Source: Niastella populi (GTDB taxonomy: Bacteria; Bacteroidota; Bacteroidia; Chitinophagales; Chitinophagaceae). Taken from it: a stretch of DNA of 64,000 nucleotides. Shown in pieces: positions 17,440 to 26,006 of this stretch. The position numbers and the translations under genes are program-made. Under the pieces are notes generated by a model. It searched no databases. It worked only from the letters and a program-made list of their open reading frames with translations, and had not been told where the DNA came from. The stretch's first letter is position 1; each line of letters starts with the position of its first letter. Location of the stretch: the NCBI RefSeq assembly GCF_002078015.1, contig NZ_LWBP01000197.1:1-64000 (forward strand), given 5' to 3'.

Positions 17440-18324
17440 ATGTCCAGATCGATCCTGAAGGAAGCGCCCCCCTTAACCAAGTCGGATTGCTTCTCATTGT
17501 TTGCCAGGTATAAAACTGAATTTGATTTCCCCCTGCACTTTCATGAAGAATACGAATTGAACTTTATTGAAAATGCCAGGGGAGTTAAACGGGTTGTGGG
17601 CGATAGCATGGAAGAAATTGACGATCTGGAGCTTGTATTGGTTGGCCCCAATATTCCGCACGCGTGGTTCACGCACAAATGCCAGAGTGATAAAATATTC
17701 GAGGTCACCATTCAATTTCACCGCGACCTTTTTCATGAAACCCTGTTGAAAAGAACGCAATTGAGTTCTATAAGGGAATTGTTCGAGCACTCCATCAAAG
17801 GCATCCTGTTCTCAAAAGAAACCATTCAACAACTGGCGCCCCGGCTTAAAGCGCTGGAGCACAAAACGGGTTTCGATTCGGTGATAGAACTGATGATCAT
17901 CCTGAACGAATTATCTGCAGCAAAGGACTCCCGCTATCTTTCCGGTGAGAAGATCTACAATGCGGATTACATTTATATGGATAGCGTGCGAATGGAAAAA
18001 CTGATCGAATTCATGAACGCCAATTTCAGCCGCCCGGTGCGGCTGGCAGAAGCGGCCTCGCTGGTAAATATGGCCGAGACCGCGTTTAGCCGTTTTTTTA
18101 AAACAAAAACGGGGGTGAACTTTGTCGATTTCCTGAACGACATCCGCCTCGGCCATGCCGCACGGTTACTGATAGACACCAAGGACTCTATTGCCGAAAT
18201 TGCCGCCGCCTGCGGTTTTACCAATATCTCTAATTTCAACAGAACATTCAAACGCCAGAAAGGATTGACGCCAAAAGACTTCCGCTCGAAACACGGCAAT
18301 GTGGGTGAACGCCTCTTTTTTTAG
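17440..18324 (+). CDS. AraC family transcriptional regulator with cupin-like sensor domain
   Basis: The 294-residue protein has an N-terminal cupin-like domain (FPLHFHEEYELNFI at about 29-42, then a VGPNIPHAW turn) and a C-terminal double helix-turn-helix (about 195-285) with AEIAAACGFTNISNFNRTFK and GLTPKDFR. Such proteins usually bind a sugar or small carbohydrate acid and activate nearby catabolic genes. It is convergent with the SGNH gene that ends the mannoside operon, and the two stop codons share bases in TTAG at 18321-18324. Control of the mannoside operon is likely but unproven. Confidence 0.88.
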   Translation: MSRSILKEAPPLTKSDCFSLFARYKTEFDFPLHFHEEYELNFIENARGVKRVVGDSMEEIDDLELVLVGPNIPHAWFTHKCQSDKIFEVTIQFHRDLFHETLLKRTQLSSIRELFEHSIKGILFSKETIQQLAPRLKALEHKTGFDSVIELMIILNELSAAKDSRYLSGEKIYNADYIYMDSVRMEKLIEFMNANFSRPVRLAEAASLVNMAETAFSRFFKTKTGVNFVDFLNDIRLGHAARLLIDTKDSIAEIAAACGFTNISNFNRTFKRQKGLTPKDFRSKHGNVGERLFF

Positions 18325-19715
18325 TTCGCTTTCACTATCCGGATGGTATGTTTGCGAGGTTGGTTGATCCTGTAGATCTCCTCTACCAGCACATCCATTT
18401 GCCGCTGCCATGCTGCCCTTACAGCCGCATACCGCGCCGCACGATAGTTGTCTTTCTTCGACCCTACAAACCAATCCCGCGCCGATCGCGATGCCACTGA
18501 ATCCATTGCCACCCGGCTATCGTTGAATTGCAGGCCGATATCTTTCAGGTAATTGAACTGCAGCCAGTAATACTGACGCAGTTTCGATTCAAGCGCCATG
18601 CGTTCCTCATTCAGCCACAGCACCGCCATGGCCTGTTCATATTGTGGCGTATTGGTCAACAGCGCCAGGTTGATTCCGGCGCCCAACTGCTCACCTGTAT
18701 ATTTACCAATAGGCCTGCCATCGATAGTGAGTGAATAATTTCCATTGGCCAATCCGTGTACGGTGAGCATTTCGCGGTTCATCTCTTCGTTAAAGGGAAT
18801 CACCTTCAACGCGTCGGCCTGCCGCTGCGGATTGTCCCATATTCTTGAAACCGTATCCTGCGGAAATGGTAGTGAAGCAGCCAGGTACTCAACACGCACA
18901 TCGCCGGGTGTTACCGTCAATGCCGAAAGCTGACAATTTTCTGCCTTCTGCACTTTACGCGTACCGGCATCGATCACCATATCGGCAACTGGTTTACCAG
19001 CCAGCCCCTGCTGTTTTAAAAACAACCAGGCCATAACAAAATGCCCGGCATTACCGGGATGGATCCGGTCTGAACCGGTAAGCGTAAACGTAGAATCTTT
19101 GCGTTGCCCGCGCAATGTTATCTCAGTCATAGGATGCAAAAGATCGACAAAGCCCCAGCGGTTGTCCTTTGCCGCCTTTTCCTGGAAAGCTGCAATGGCT
19201 TCTATCGCCTTGCTCTTACCGGGAAAATAATTCTTCGGGTTTTTCATGGTTTCATCGTACAACGGCGAAGTGATGATTATTTTCTTTGCGGCCGGATACG
19301 CTTTTAGCTTTTGCGTAATGCTGTCAAAATAGCGCCGTGATTCATTCACTCTTTCTTTCGCAGTTGAATCGGCATTCGCCTGCAGAAATTCAAAATACCC
19401 GCTGTCATTCATGCCAAAGGTCATACAAACAGTAGTGGGCTTTTTTGCCAGCACATCGGCATCTAACCTGCCCCAGATGTTTTTGGCCCTGTCGCCGCCG
19501 ATACCGCAGTTGTATACGGTTATTCTGCGGCCGGGAAAATGCAACATGTAGTACAGCCATATATACGATCCGTAATATCCCTGCTCTGTTATACTGTTGC
19601 CTGCAAAACAGGCGCGTTCGCCCGGTTGAAAGGGCGCCAGCGGCTGCACCTGTGCCTGACTGAACGTTGATAAGCCTGCTATAAATGATAATGAAAAAAA
19701 GATCTTCTTAAACAT
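18321..19715 (-). CDS. SGNH/GDSL hydrolase, probable secreted carbohydrate esterase
   Basis: The 464-residue protein has a signal peptide (to FSQA) and the four SGNH blocks: GNSIT with Ser41, NCGIGGDRAKN with the Gly, FGMNDSGY near 105 with the Asn, and DRIHPGNAGH near 218 with the Asp-x-x-His dyad. This family deacetylates or deacylates glycans. The remaining C-terminal half (about 240-464) is helical and conserved in length but I cannot name it. The ATG overlaps the GH38-like stop by 8 bp, so translation is coupled. It is the last gene of the mannoside operon. Confidence 0.85.
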   Translation of the reverse strand: MFKKIFFSLSFIAGLSTFSQAQVQPLAPFQPGERACFAGNSITEQGYYGSYIWLYYMLHFPGRRITVYNCGIGGDRAKNIWGRLDADVLAKKPTTVCMTFGMNDSGYFEFLQANADSTAKERVNESRRYFDSITQKLKAYPAAKKIIITSPLYDETMKNPKNYFPGKSKAIEAIAAFQEKAAKDNRWGFVDLLHPMTEITLRGQRKDSTFTLTGSDRIHPGNAGHFVMAWLFLKQQGLAGKPVADMVIDAGTRKVQKAENCQLSALTVTPGDVRVEYLAASLPFPQDTVSRIWDNPQRQADALKVIPFNEEMNREMLTVHGLANGNYSLTIDGRPIGKYTGEQLGAGINLALLTNTPQYEQAMAVLWLNEERMALESKLRQYYWLQFNYLKDIGLQFNDSRVAMDSVASRSARDWFVGSKKDNYRAARYAAVRAAWQRQMDVLVEEIYRINQPRKHTIRIVKAN

Positions 19716-22143
19716 GTTCGAATTTTATGGTTCTTATTCCGAATCGGGGTATGGATACTTCTATCCACTTACGGCCTGTTTTATCGGTATGCACAGGTAA
19801 GGTTGTTATTTTTCGTTCGTCCAGCTCCACTACAACAGCTGTAGCGGCGGTAAAACCAAGATAAACTTTCACCGTGGGCGTTTTTGCCGCTGCATTGAAC
19901 AATCGCACCTGCAGTGCTTTATCTGAAACTGTAACTGATGATATTTCTATTCCCTTTTCCGGCTGCAGTAAGGAGCGCTGCCCTTCACTATCCGCAGCAG
20001 CGGTGATCAGCGGTTCGCTCCATCTGGCGCCTTCTGCCCAAAGACCGGCCTGGTCCCATTTTCCCCTGTGTGGCAATAATGCATAATTTACTTCTGTAGG
20101 CCCGTCAATGGTGTAGTTGCGGTAGAAGATGCCGTTGCCCGAATACTGCAGCGTTAAACCCAAAGGGAAACGCTCTCCATGCGTATAACTGGTGGTATGA
20201 TCGCTGAACAAAGCCATCCCATATTCACCGTTCTCATCTTTCACATCAACCCAGTTCAGCAACACATTGTTCTTGATACTATCCCAGCGATTGAAAAAGG
20301 TGTTTTTGAGTTTGCTTTTGGTTACATCGTAGGGCGCGTTCTTATAAATTTTTTGGGAAGAAAGGTTTACCGGGAACAGGGCCAGCAGTTTGAAACGGTC
20401 GTCGTAATACGCTTTTCTTACCTGTGTATCTTTGGGCTCATCGTGATACTCACCGATAGCGGGGTTGCCTTTCCAGTCGATCTTCAAATGACAATCTACA
20501 CGCGGTTGTCCCTGCTGTACGGTCAACACCTGTGTGAACGGATGCCCTGCTATCTCCCCTTTGATCGCCAGTTTTACTTCGGCCCCGCCGTTTTCAATGA
20601 TCTCTACTTCCGCCTTTGTATCTGTACTGGACTGCATACCCCCATTATTATAGAAATTACCGCGCAGCTCATTGAACAATTTTCCTTTTTCCACAAACTC
20701 TTTATCGCCCAACTGTTTTGCCACCCAGCTTGTAATTGCGCCTCCTTTTGCCGGATCGACCACCATCCGGTACAGGTCGGTTTCCACCTGCACCAGACCG
20801 TTACCGAGCCGGGTTGCCGCCGCGCCTTTTCCCGATGGCAGCGCATTTAATTTATAACTGGCGTAACCCATGGCTGGCACTTTTGCGCGGAACAACCGAT
20901 CGCCAAAACGCACCCACTCATCGCGTTCAACCGCCGTTGTGTTGAACACGCGCACATATTCACCTGCATTGCCGGAAAGCTGTTGCGTCACGCTTTTCGT
21001 TATGCTGTCGCTTACCCGATTCGTAAAGCCCGTCCACCTGACTACTTTATCGGCCCAGGTATCGCCTTTTTTACCGTTGTAGGGCACGATCCAGCAGTCA
21101 TGGTGCTGCGATAACAACAAGGTGCGCCAGGCTTCACCGAAATGATTTTCCGGCCAGGCGGCGCCCTTCCAAACGGCGGCCATGGCCGCCAGTTTCTCTG
21201 CCTGTATTATGTTGTTCTCCGAATGCCTTACCGACTGCGCTATCCGTTGTAACACCTGCGCACCCCACATCAGCGCTACCAGCACATCTTCCTGGGAGAA
21301 GCGCCAGTCCTTACGCGCACCGCCGTTTGCGATCTTTTCAAAATACCCTCTCCATGTAGTGTATTTCGTTGGCGCGTATACGCCGTTGTTGCCGGTTTCG
21401 TTCGCGCCCCGTAACCAGGGACCAAATGACCAGCCGGCATCCTGCAGGCACATGCCAACGGGATGTTTAATGCCATAGGCAAAAGACTTCTGTACATATT
21501 CCTTACTGTTACCCGATGCAATGGTTTCCCAGATGGAATTTGGTTTGAACGCTTCCACTTCATATCGCGGCGAAGTGAGCATGGCACTGCCATCGGCACC
21601 GGTCCAGTTTACCAGCTCCCCGCCAAAGGCGCGCGTATAACCACCCCAGCAGGTATTGGGGTTTTTAAGCGATGCATATTTGAATCCGTACGATTTCAGT
21701 ATTTGCGGCAAGGCGCTGGTAAAACAGGGCTCCTCCGATGAATAGGTGGTAAACCGCACCCCGGGAAAATGCTGCCGCATTTTTTTCATTCCATAATAAA
21801 ACTGCCTGATCACGCTTTCGCCGGAGATATTGTACATATAGGCCTGGCCATACGCCGGGTTTACATATTCAATACGGGCATCGGCTGTTTGATCAGCAAA
21901 TAATTTTTTAAAGGCCCTATAGTTTTCCGGATCGTGTAATGCAATACTGTCCCACGACTCGGGCTCCAGTTCGAGGTTGATCTTCCAGTTGGGATACTGT
22001 GCCAGCTTCTCTACCATGAACTTCGTTTGCCATGGCGGAAGATGACCATAGATACCGCCGTGGTAGCCATCGATAAACCAGGCGGTTTGCGCACCACCCT
22101 TCAACACGATAAACAGTAATATAACAATCAGTAACCGCTTCAT
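19708..22143 (-). CDS. GH38-like alpha-mannosidase, secreted
   Basis: The start is set at the ATG 22141-22143, which overlaps the upstream TAA by one base (TAATG). The product of about 811 residues has a signal peptide (MKRLLIVILLFIVLKGGAQ). Its N-terminal part (WFIDGYHGGIYGHLPP, then YSSEEP and a polysaccharide-deacetylase-like barrel) resembles GH38, followed by a long beta-sandwich typical of the GH38 C-terminal domains. The usual first HxD motif of GH38 is replaced by DGYHGG, so it is a divergent member. It would trim alpha-mannosides alongside GH92. The family call is less sure than its neighbours. Confidence 0.65.
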   Translation of the reverse strand: MKRLLIVILLFIVLKGGAQTAWFIDGYHGGIYGHLPPWQTKFMVEKLAQYPNWKINLELEPESWDSIALHDPENYRAFKKLFADQTADARIEYVNPAYGQAYMYNISGESVIRQFYYGMKKMRQHFPGVRFTTYSSEEPCFTSALPQILKSYGFKYASLKNPNTCWGGYTRAFGGELVNWTGADGSAMLTSPRYEVEAFKPNSIWETIASGNSKEYVQKSFAYGIKHPVGMCLQDAGWSFGPWLRGANETGNNGVYAPTKYTTWRGYFEKIANGGARKDWRFSQEDVLVALMWGAQVLQRIAQSVRHSENNIIQAEKLAAMAAVWKGAAWPENHFGEAWRTLLLSQHHDCWIVPYNGKKGDTWADKVVRWTGFTNRVSDSITKSVTQQLSGNAGEYVRVFNTTAVERDEWVRFGDRLFRAKVPAMGYASYKLNALPSGKGAAATRLGNGLVQVETDLYRMVVDPAKGGAITSWVAKQLGDKEFVEKGKLFNELRGNFYNNGGMQSSTDTKAEVEIIENGGAEVKLAIKGEIAGHPFTQVLTVQQGQPRVDCHLKIDWKGNPAIGEYHDEPKDTQVRKAYYDDRFKLLALFPVNLSSQKIYKNAPYDVTKSKLKNTFFNRWDSIKNNVLLNWVDVKDENGEYGMALFSDHTTSYTHGERFPLGLTLQYSGNGIFYRNYTIDGPTEVNYALLPHRGKWDQAGLWAEGARWSEPLITAAADSEGQRSLLQPEKGIEISSVTVSDKALQVRLFNAAAKTPTVKVYLGFTAATAVVVELDERKITTLPVHTDKTGRKWIEVSIPRFGIRTIKFEHV

Positions 22144-25100
22144 TAATTTGTTTTTGGGGTTGGTTCTACCCAATCATCCGTACGAAAAGGAATTACAGGC
22201 CATCCTTCGCCGTTACATAAGGTAGTAACCGCGTAATTGGTGAATGCATAACGTACAGCTACCGGCTTTTTCACTTTGTTGTTCGATACAATGATCTTAT
22301 CGCCATCGATAACCGCATTGGCAGGATAGAATTGCTGATCGGCGCCGGCAATGGTAAAGAACCGCGGCGCACCGCCATCCGTTGTATGCAAACCACCCGT
22401 AGTGGTACCGGGCTCAAAATGAATGATTGCCTTTTTGCCGCTCACTTCCAGATGCTGGTATTGCGGTCCGCGCCAAACCACATTCAATTGTCCATAGGTT
22501 CGGTTGAGCGCGGTGTTCGCCAGCCTGATGCCAATGGGCTTTTTGTTATGCGGGTGCAGATCCTTTGCCTCGCCTACATCGACGGTAGTGATCATTGCCG
22601 TATTGGCAAGCGTGGAAACCTTTTCCTGCGCTTCGCGAAAAAATGCATAATCGGCCAGCGTAGGATTGTCCATCTCGAGCCAGTAAGGCGCTACCTGTAC
22701 ATAGTAAAAAGGTAAGTCATTTTGCCCAAATGCCTTTCGCCAGCTCGTAATAAGGGCCTGCGTAAGCCGGGTATAACTTTCCCGCTCTTTGCGGTTGGCT
22801 TCGCCCTGGTACCAGCAAACACCCCTGATGGAGAAATGCCGCAGGGGATGAATAATGGCGTTGTATAATAAGAACGGCCGGGTAACTTTTTCAAAACTAA
22901 AGCCCCCGTCGATAGGTTCTTTCGACTTTGCACTATTGAGATAAGGCTGCAGGTACACGCGGTTCAGCATCGTATCGGCAGCCAGCACCGGCTGCGGCAC
23001 ATAGGCCTGTGCAGCCGATGCGCCAATACCCGAAAAGATAATGCCCACCGGAACATTCAGCGTTTGCTGTAACCCGCGCCCGAAATAATAACCAACGGCG
23101 CTGAAATCTTTTGCGGTGGCAGAACGGCAGCTCACCCATTTACCCGAGAAAGACTCAACAGGCGTAGCGCTGAAATTCAACCCTACATTCAACAACCTGA
23201 TGTTGGGGTGATTGGCTGCCGCTACTTCATTCGCAGCATCTACCACTTCTTTCAAACTAAACTGCATATTCGACTGGCCGCTGCAAAGCCATAATTCGCC
23301 GATCAATACATTGTTCAAAGTAACTGCCGACAGGCCATCGCTTATTTCGATGCTATGCGAAGTATAATCGCCGGACTGAACCGCAGGAACTGCGACGATG
23401 CCGGAAAATTGTCCATCGGCATTCGCCATTACCGTTACCGGTGCCGGCATCCAGTCGGCCCGGATAGCCACTTCACTACCGGCCGGCGCAGTTCCCCAGA
23501 TGGTCAATGGCCGGTTTTGCTGAACCACCATACTATCCTGCAGACCGCTGCCAAACTGCAAACTGCCGGCATCGGTACGTACTAACGCATCAGCCTGTGC
23601 GCCCCAGCTTTTATTGGGTGCAGGTCCCATTTCGAGCTCCAGCACACCACCGGATGCAATGGCGGCATGATCGATAAAACATTTATCCCAGGGTTTGCCG
23701 TTCAGCCATGCACGCTGGATATATACGTTCTTTGCGGAGTTGTTTTTTGCTATTACCGTAAAGCTGTTGCCTTTTGCATATTGCGGATCTAACTGCAATA
23801 CAATTTTTGAGAAGACCGGGCTGGTGATCTCATACCGCGTATCGCCCGGGCAAACCGGGTGAATACCCGATGCAGCCAGTACATACCAGGCCGACATCTG
23901 CCCTACATCTTCATTACCTACCAGTCCCTCTACTTTATTATGATACGCTCTTGCGCAAATCCTCCGGCTCCACTCCTGCGTTAACCAGGGCGCGCCAAGG
24001 CGGTTGAACAGAAAAGGAACATGATGTACCGGTTCGTTGGCGTGGTTGTAATAATCGTTCCACAAAAGACTGGCCGGTGTATGGTTAAAGAAATGGAGCA
24101 GATCGGTAATTACACTGTCGCGCCCGCCCATGAGCTTTACCATTCCCGGCACATCGTGGGGTACAAACCAGCCCTGCTGGTAGGGATTGCTTTCAACGGT
24201 TCCATAGAAATGTTTCAGTCTTCCCTCTTTTGGCCATTCTTCCCAGCTGCCATCTTCTTTTTTTGGGCGGAACCATTTTTGGGTTTTGTCGAAAATATTC
24301 TGATAACTCAGCGCCCTTTGTGCAAACGTCTTTTCATCTTCCTTTTTTCCCATTGCGGCCGCCAGTTGCGACAGGCACCATTCGGAATAAGCGTTTTCAA
24401 GTGTATTCGAGATTGGGAACGGTGAATTACCATAGGAGTTCCGGCGGCGATCGATGGGTTCGCAGGTGTAGGTCCACCCTTTATCGCCATTCCCAAACCG
24501 TTCACAGGTATTACGGGCATAGGTATATGCTTTTGCCAGATCGTACCCTCTTATACCTTTTGCATACGCATCTGCCAGCACCGATACCGCCGGGTTGCCG
24601 ATCATACAACCTGAATACGCATTCAACAATTCCCAGCGTTCAAAATACTGTTTACCGGTTTCCCCGGCCAGATCGGTCAATGAACCAAGCAGGTCGTTTA
24701 CAACCGAGGGATTGATGATCGTTTGCAGCGGCATCTGGCTGCGGAATACATCCCATCCGCTAAATACCGTTCTGCGGGTTTGGCCGGCAGTTCCATTATG
24801 GAGCTTTCCATCGCCACCGGTAAAAGCGCCATCCACATCAGACACAATACGTGGGTCGATCATCGTATGATACAGTGCCGTATAGAAAACGGTTTTCTCT
24901 TCTTCGGTGCCCCCATCAATTTTTATTTTATTCAGCGCCTGGTTCCATAATGTTCGCGCGTTAGCATGTACTTTGTCAAAATCCCAGCCGGTGATCTCGG
25001 CTTCAAGGTTCATTTTGGCATGCGCTACATCGGTGAAGGAAATACCTGTTTTCATCAGCACCTGCTCATTTGGCGCTGTAGCAAACTCCGTATAAAAGCC

Positions 25101-25967
25101 AAGGTGTTTTCCCTGCTGCTCACGCGGTTGTTTGGTTACACCATTTATTGCAGCTTCTGCAATCCGCTGCTGGTAACGCCGGCTTTCAATGTCTTCCCGT
25201 TTCCGTTTCCAGTTGTCAGGAATAGCAGCGCTCCACACCCCATATTGTTTCAATGGTTTGCTGAACTGCGCATAGAAGTATACGGTATAATCGGCCAGAC
25301 CTTCGCCATTGCCCCAGCCGCCGCCGTCGGGTGTACACTTCATCCACCCTTCAATGGTGTGATCATCTACCACGCGCACATATTGTTCGGTAGAAGTACC
25401 ACCTACCCTTCTTGCCAGATCGATCTGAATACGGGAACGGTTATTGGCCGGAAAAGTAAAACGCATCATACCGCTGTGCGGCGCCGCCGTCATTTCGGCC
25501 GTTACGCGGTATTTCCCCAAGGTTACTTTGTAATAACCCGGGCTTGCCGCCTCCGTTTGTTTGGCAAAAGCGGAACGGTACCCTTCTTCTTCATGACCGG
25601 CACGGCCAGCCGAGGTTTTTAACGGTCCGGTGGAAGGCATGACCAGGAAATTTCCCAAATCGCCATACCAGCCGATACCGCTTAGCTGGGTAAAGGCAAA
25701 ACCTTCGATGGAAGTATGTTCATAGCTATACCCCGAGCCATTGTCACCGCCCGTTATGGTATTTGGACTAACCTGCACCATGCCATAGGGTGTTGTAGCG
25801 CCGGGAAATGTTTTGCCCAACCCATGACTGGCGCCTGCTTTATCAACATTGGTGCTGGCGCCAATAAAAGGATTTACATATGTTACTGCCTGCCGTGATA
25901 ACTGACCGGCCCCGGATAAGGTGGTTAACAACAGGGACGCCATTAAAAATCTTTTCATTTTGATCAT
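22143..25967 (-). CDS. GH92 alpha-mannosidase fused to a sialate-O-acetylesterase-type (SASA) domain
   Basis: The 1274-residue protein begins with a signal peptide. Residues up to about 780 are GH92: YVNPFIGA at the start, NHANEPVHH near 644 (general acid region) and GNEDVGQMSAW near 686 (calcium and base region). GH92 enzymes are calcium-dependent inverting exo-alpha-mannosidases. From about 790 on the protein is a SASA esterase with GQSNMQF near 896 (nucleophile Ser), CWYQGEAN near 1053 and DLHPHNKKPIG near 1137. One polypeptide could thus remove acetyl groups and mannose from the same glycan. The reading frame is unbroken across the junction. It lies directly upstream of the GH38-like gene. 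Confidence 0.9.
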   Translation of the reverse strand: MIKMKRFLMASLLLTTLSGAGQLSRQAVTYVNPFIGASTNVDKAGASHGLGKTFPGATTPYGMVQVSPNTITGGDNGSGYSYEHTSIEGFAFTQLSGIGWYGDLGNFLVMPSTGPLKTSAGRAGHEEEGYRSAFAKQTEAASPGYYKVTLGKYRVTAEMTAAPHSGMMRFTFPANNRSRIQIDLARRVGGTSTEQYVRVVDDHTIEGWMKCTPDGGGWGNGEGLADYTVYFYAQFSKPLKQYGVWSAAIPDNWKRKREDIESRRYQQRIAEAAINGVTKQPREQQGKHLGFYTEFATAPNEQVLMKTGISFTDVAHAKMNLEAEITGWDFDKVHANARTLWNQALNKIKIDGGTEEEKTVFYTALYHTMIDPRIVSDVDGAFTGGDGKLHNGTAGQTRRTVFSGWDVFRSQMPLQTIINPSVVNDLLGSLTDLAGETGKQYFERWELLNAYSGCMIGNPAVSVLADAYAKGIRGYDLAKAYTYARNTCERFGNGDKGWTYTCEPIDRRRNSYGNSPFPISNTLENAYSEWCLSQLAAAMGKKEDEKTFAQRALSYQNIFDKTQKWFRPKKEDGSWEEWPKEGRLKHFYGTVESNPYQQGWFVPHDVPGMVKLMGGRDSVITDLLHFFNHTPASLLWNDYYNHANEPVHHVPFLFNRLGAPWLTQEWSRRICARAYHNKVEGLVGNEDVGQMSAWYVLAASGIHPVCPGDTRYEITSPVFSKIVLQLDPQYAKGNSFTVIAKNNSAKNVYIQRAWLNGKPWDKCFIDHAAIASGGVLELEMGPAPNKSWGAQADALVRTDAGSLQFGSGLQDSMVVQQNRPLTIWGTAPAGSEVAIRADWMPAPVTVMANADGQFSGIVAVPAVQSGDYTSHSIEISDGLSAVTLNNVLIGELWLCSGQSNMQFSLKEVVDAANEVAAANHPNIRLLNVGLNFSATPVESFSGKWVSCRSATAKDFSAVGYYFGRGLQQTLNVPVGIIFSGIGASAAQAYVPQPVLAADTMLNRVYLQPYLNSAKSKEPIDGGFSFEKVTRPFLLYNAIIHPLRHFSIRGVCWYQGEANRKERESYTRLTQALITSWRKAFGQNDLPFYYVQVAPYWLEMDNPTLADYAFFREAQEKVSTLANTAMITTVDVGEAKDLHPHNKKPIGIRLANTALNRTYGQLNVVWRGPQYQHLEVSGKKAIIHFEPGTTTGGLHTTDGGAPRFFTIAGADQQFYPANAVIDGDKIIVSNNKVKKPVAVRYAFTNYAVTTLCNGEGWPVIPFRTDDWVEPTPKTN

Positions 25968-26006
25968 ACAATTTTTTCCTTCGCAGGCTTTTCCAGCCTT
26001 TCTTTT

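Noticed and set aside
20179-20850. Plus-strand open frame of 223 residues inside the GH38-like gene
   Set aside because: Antisense shadow; Ile- and Phe-rich with no motif or start context.
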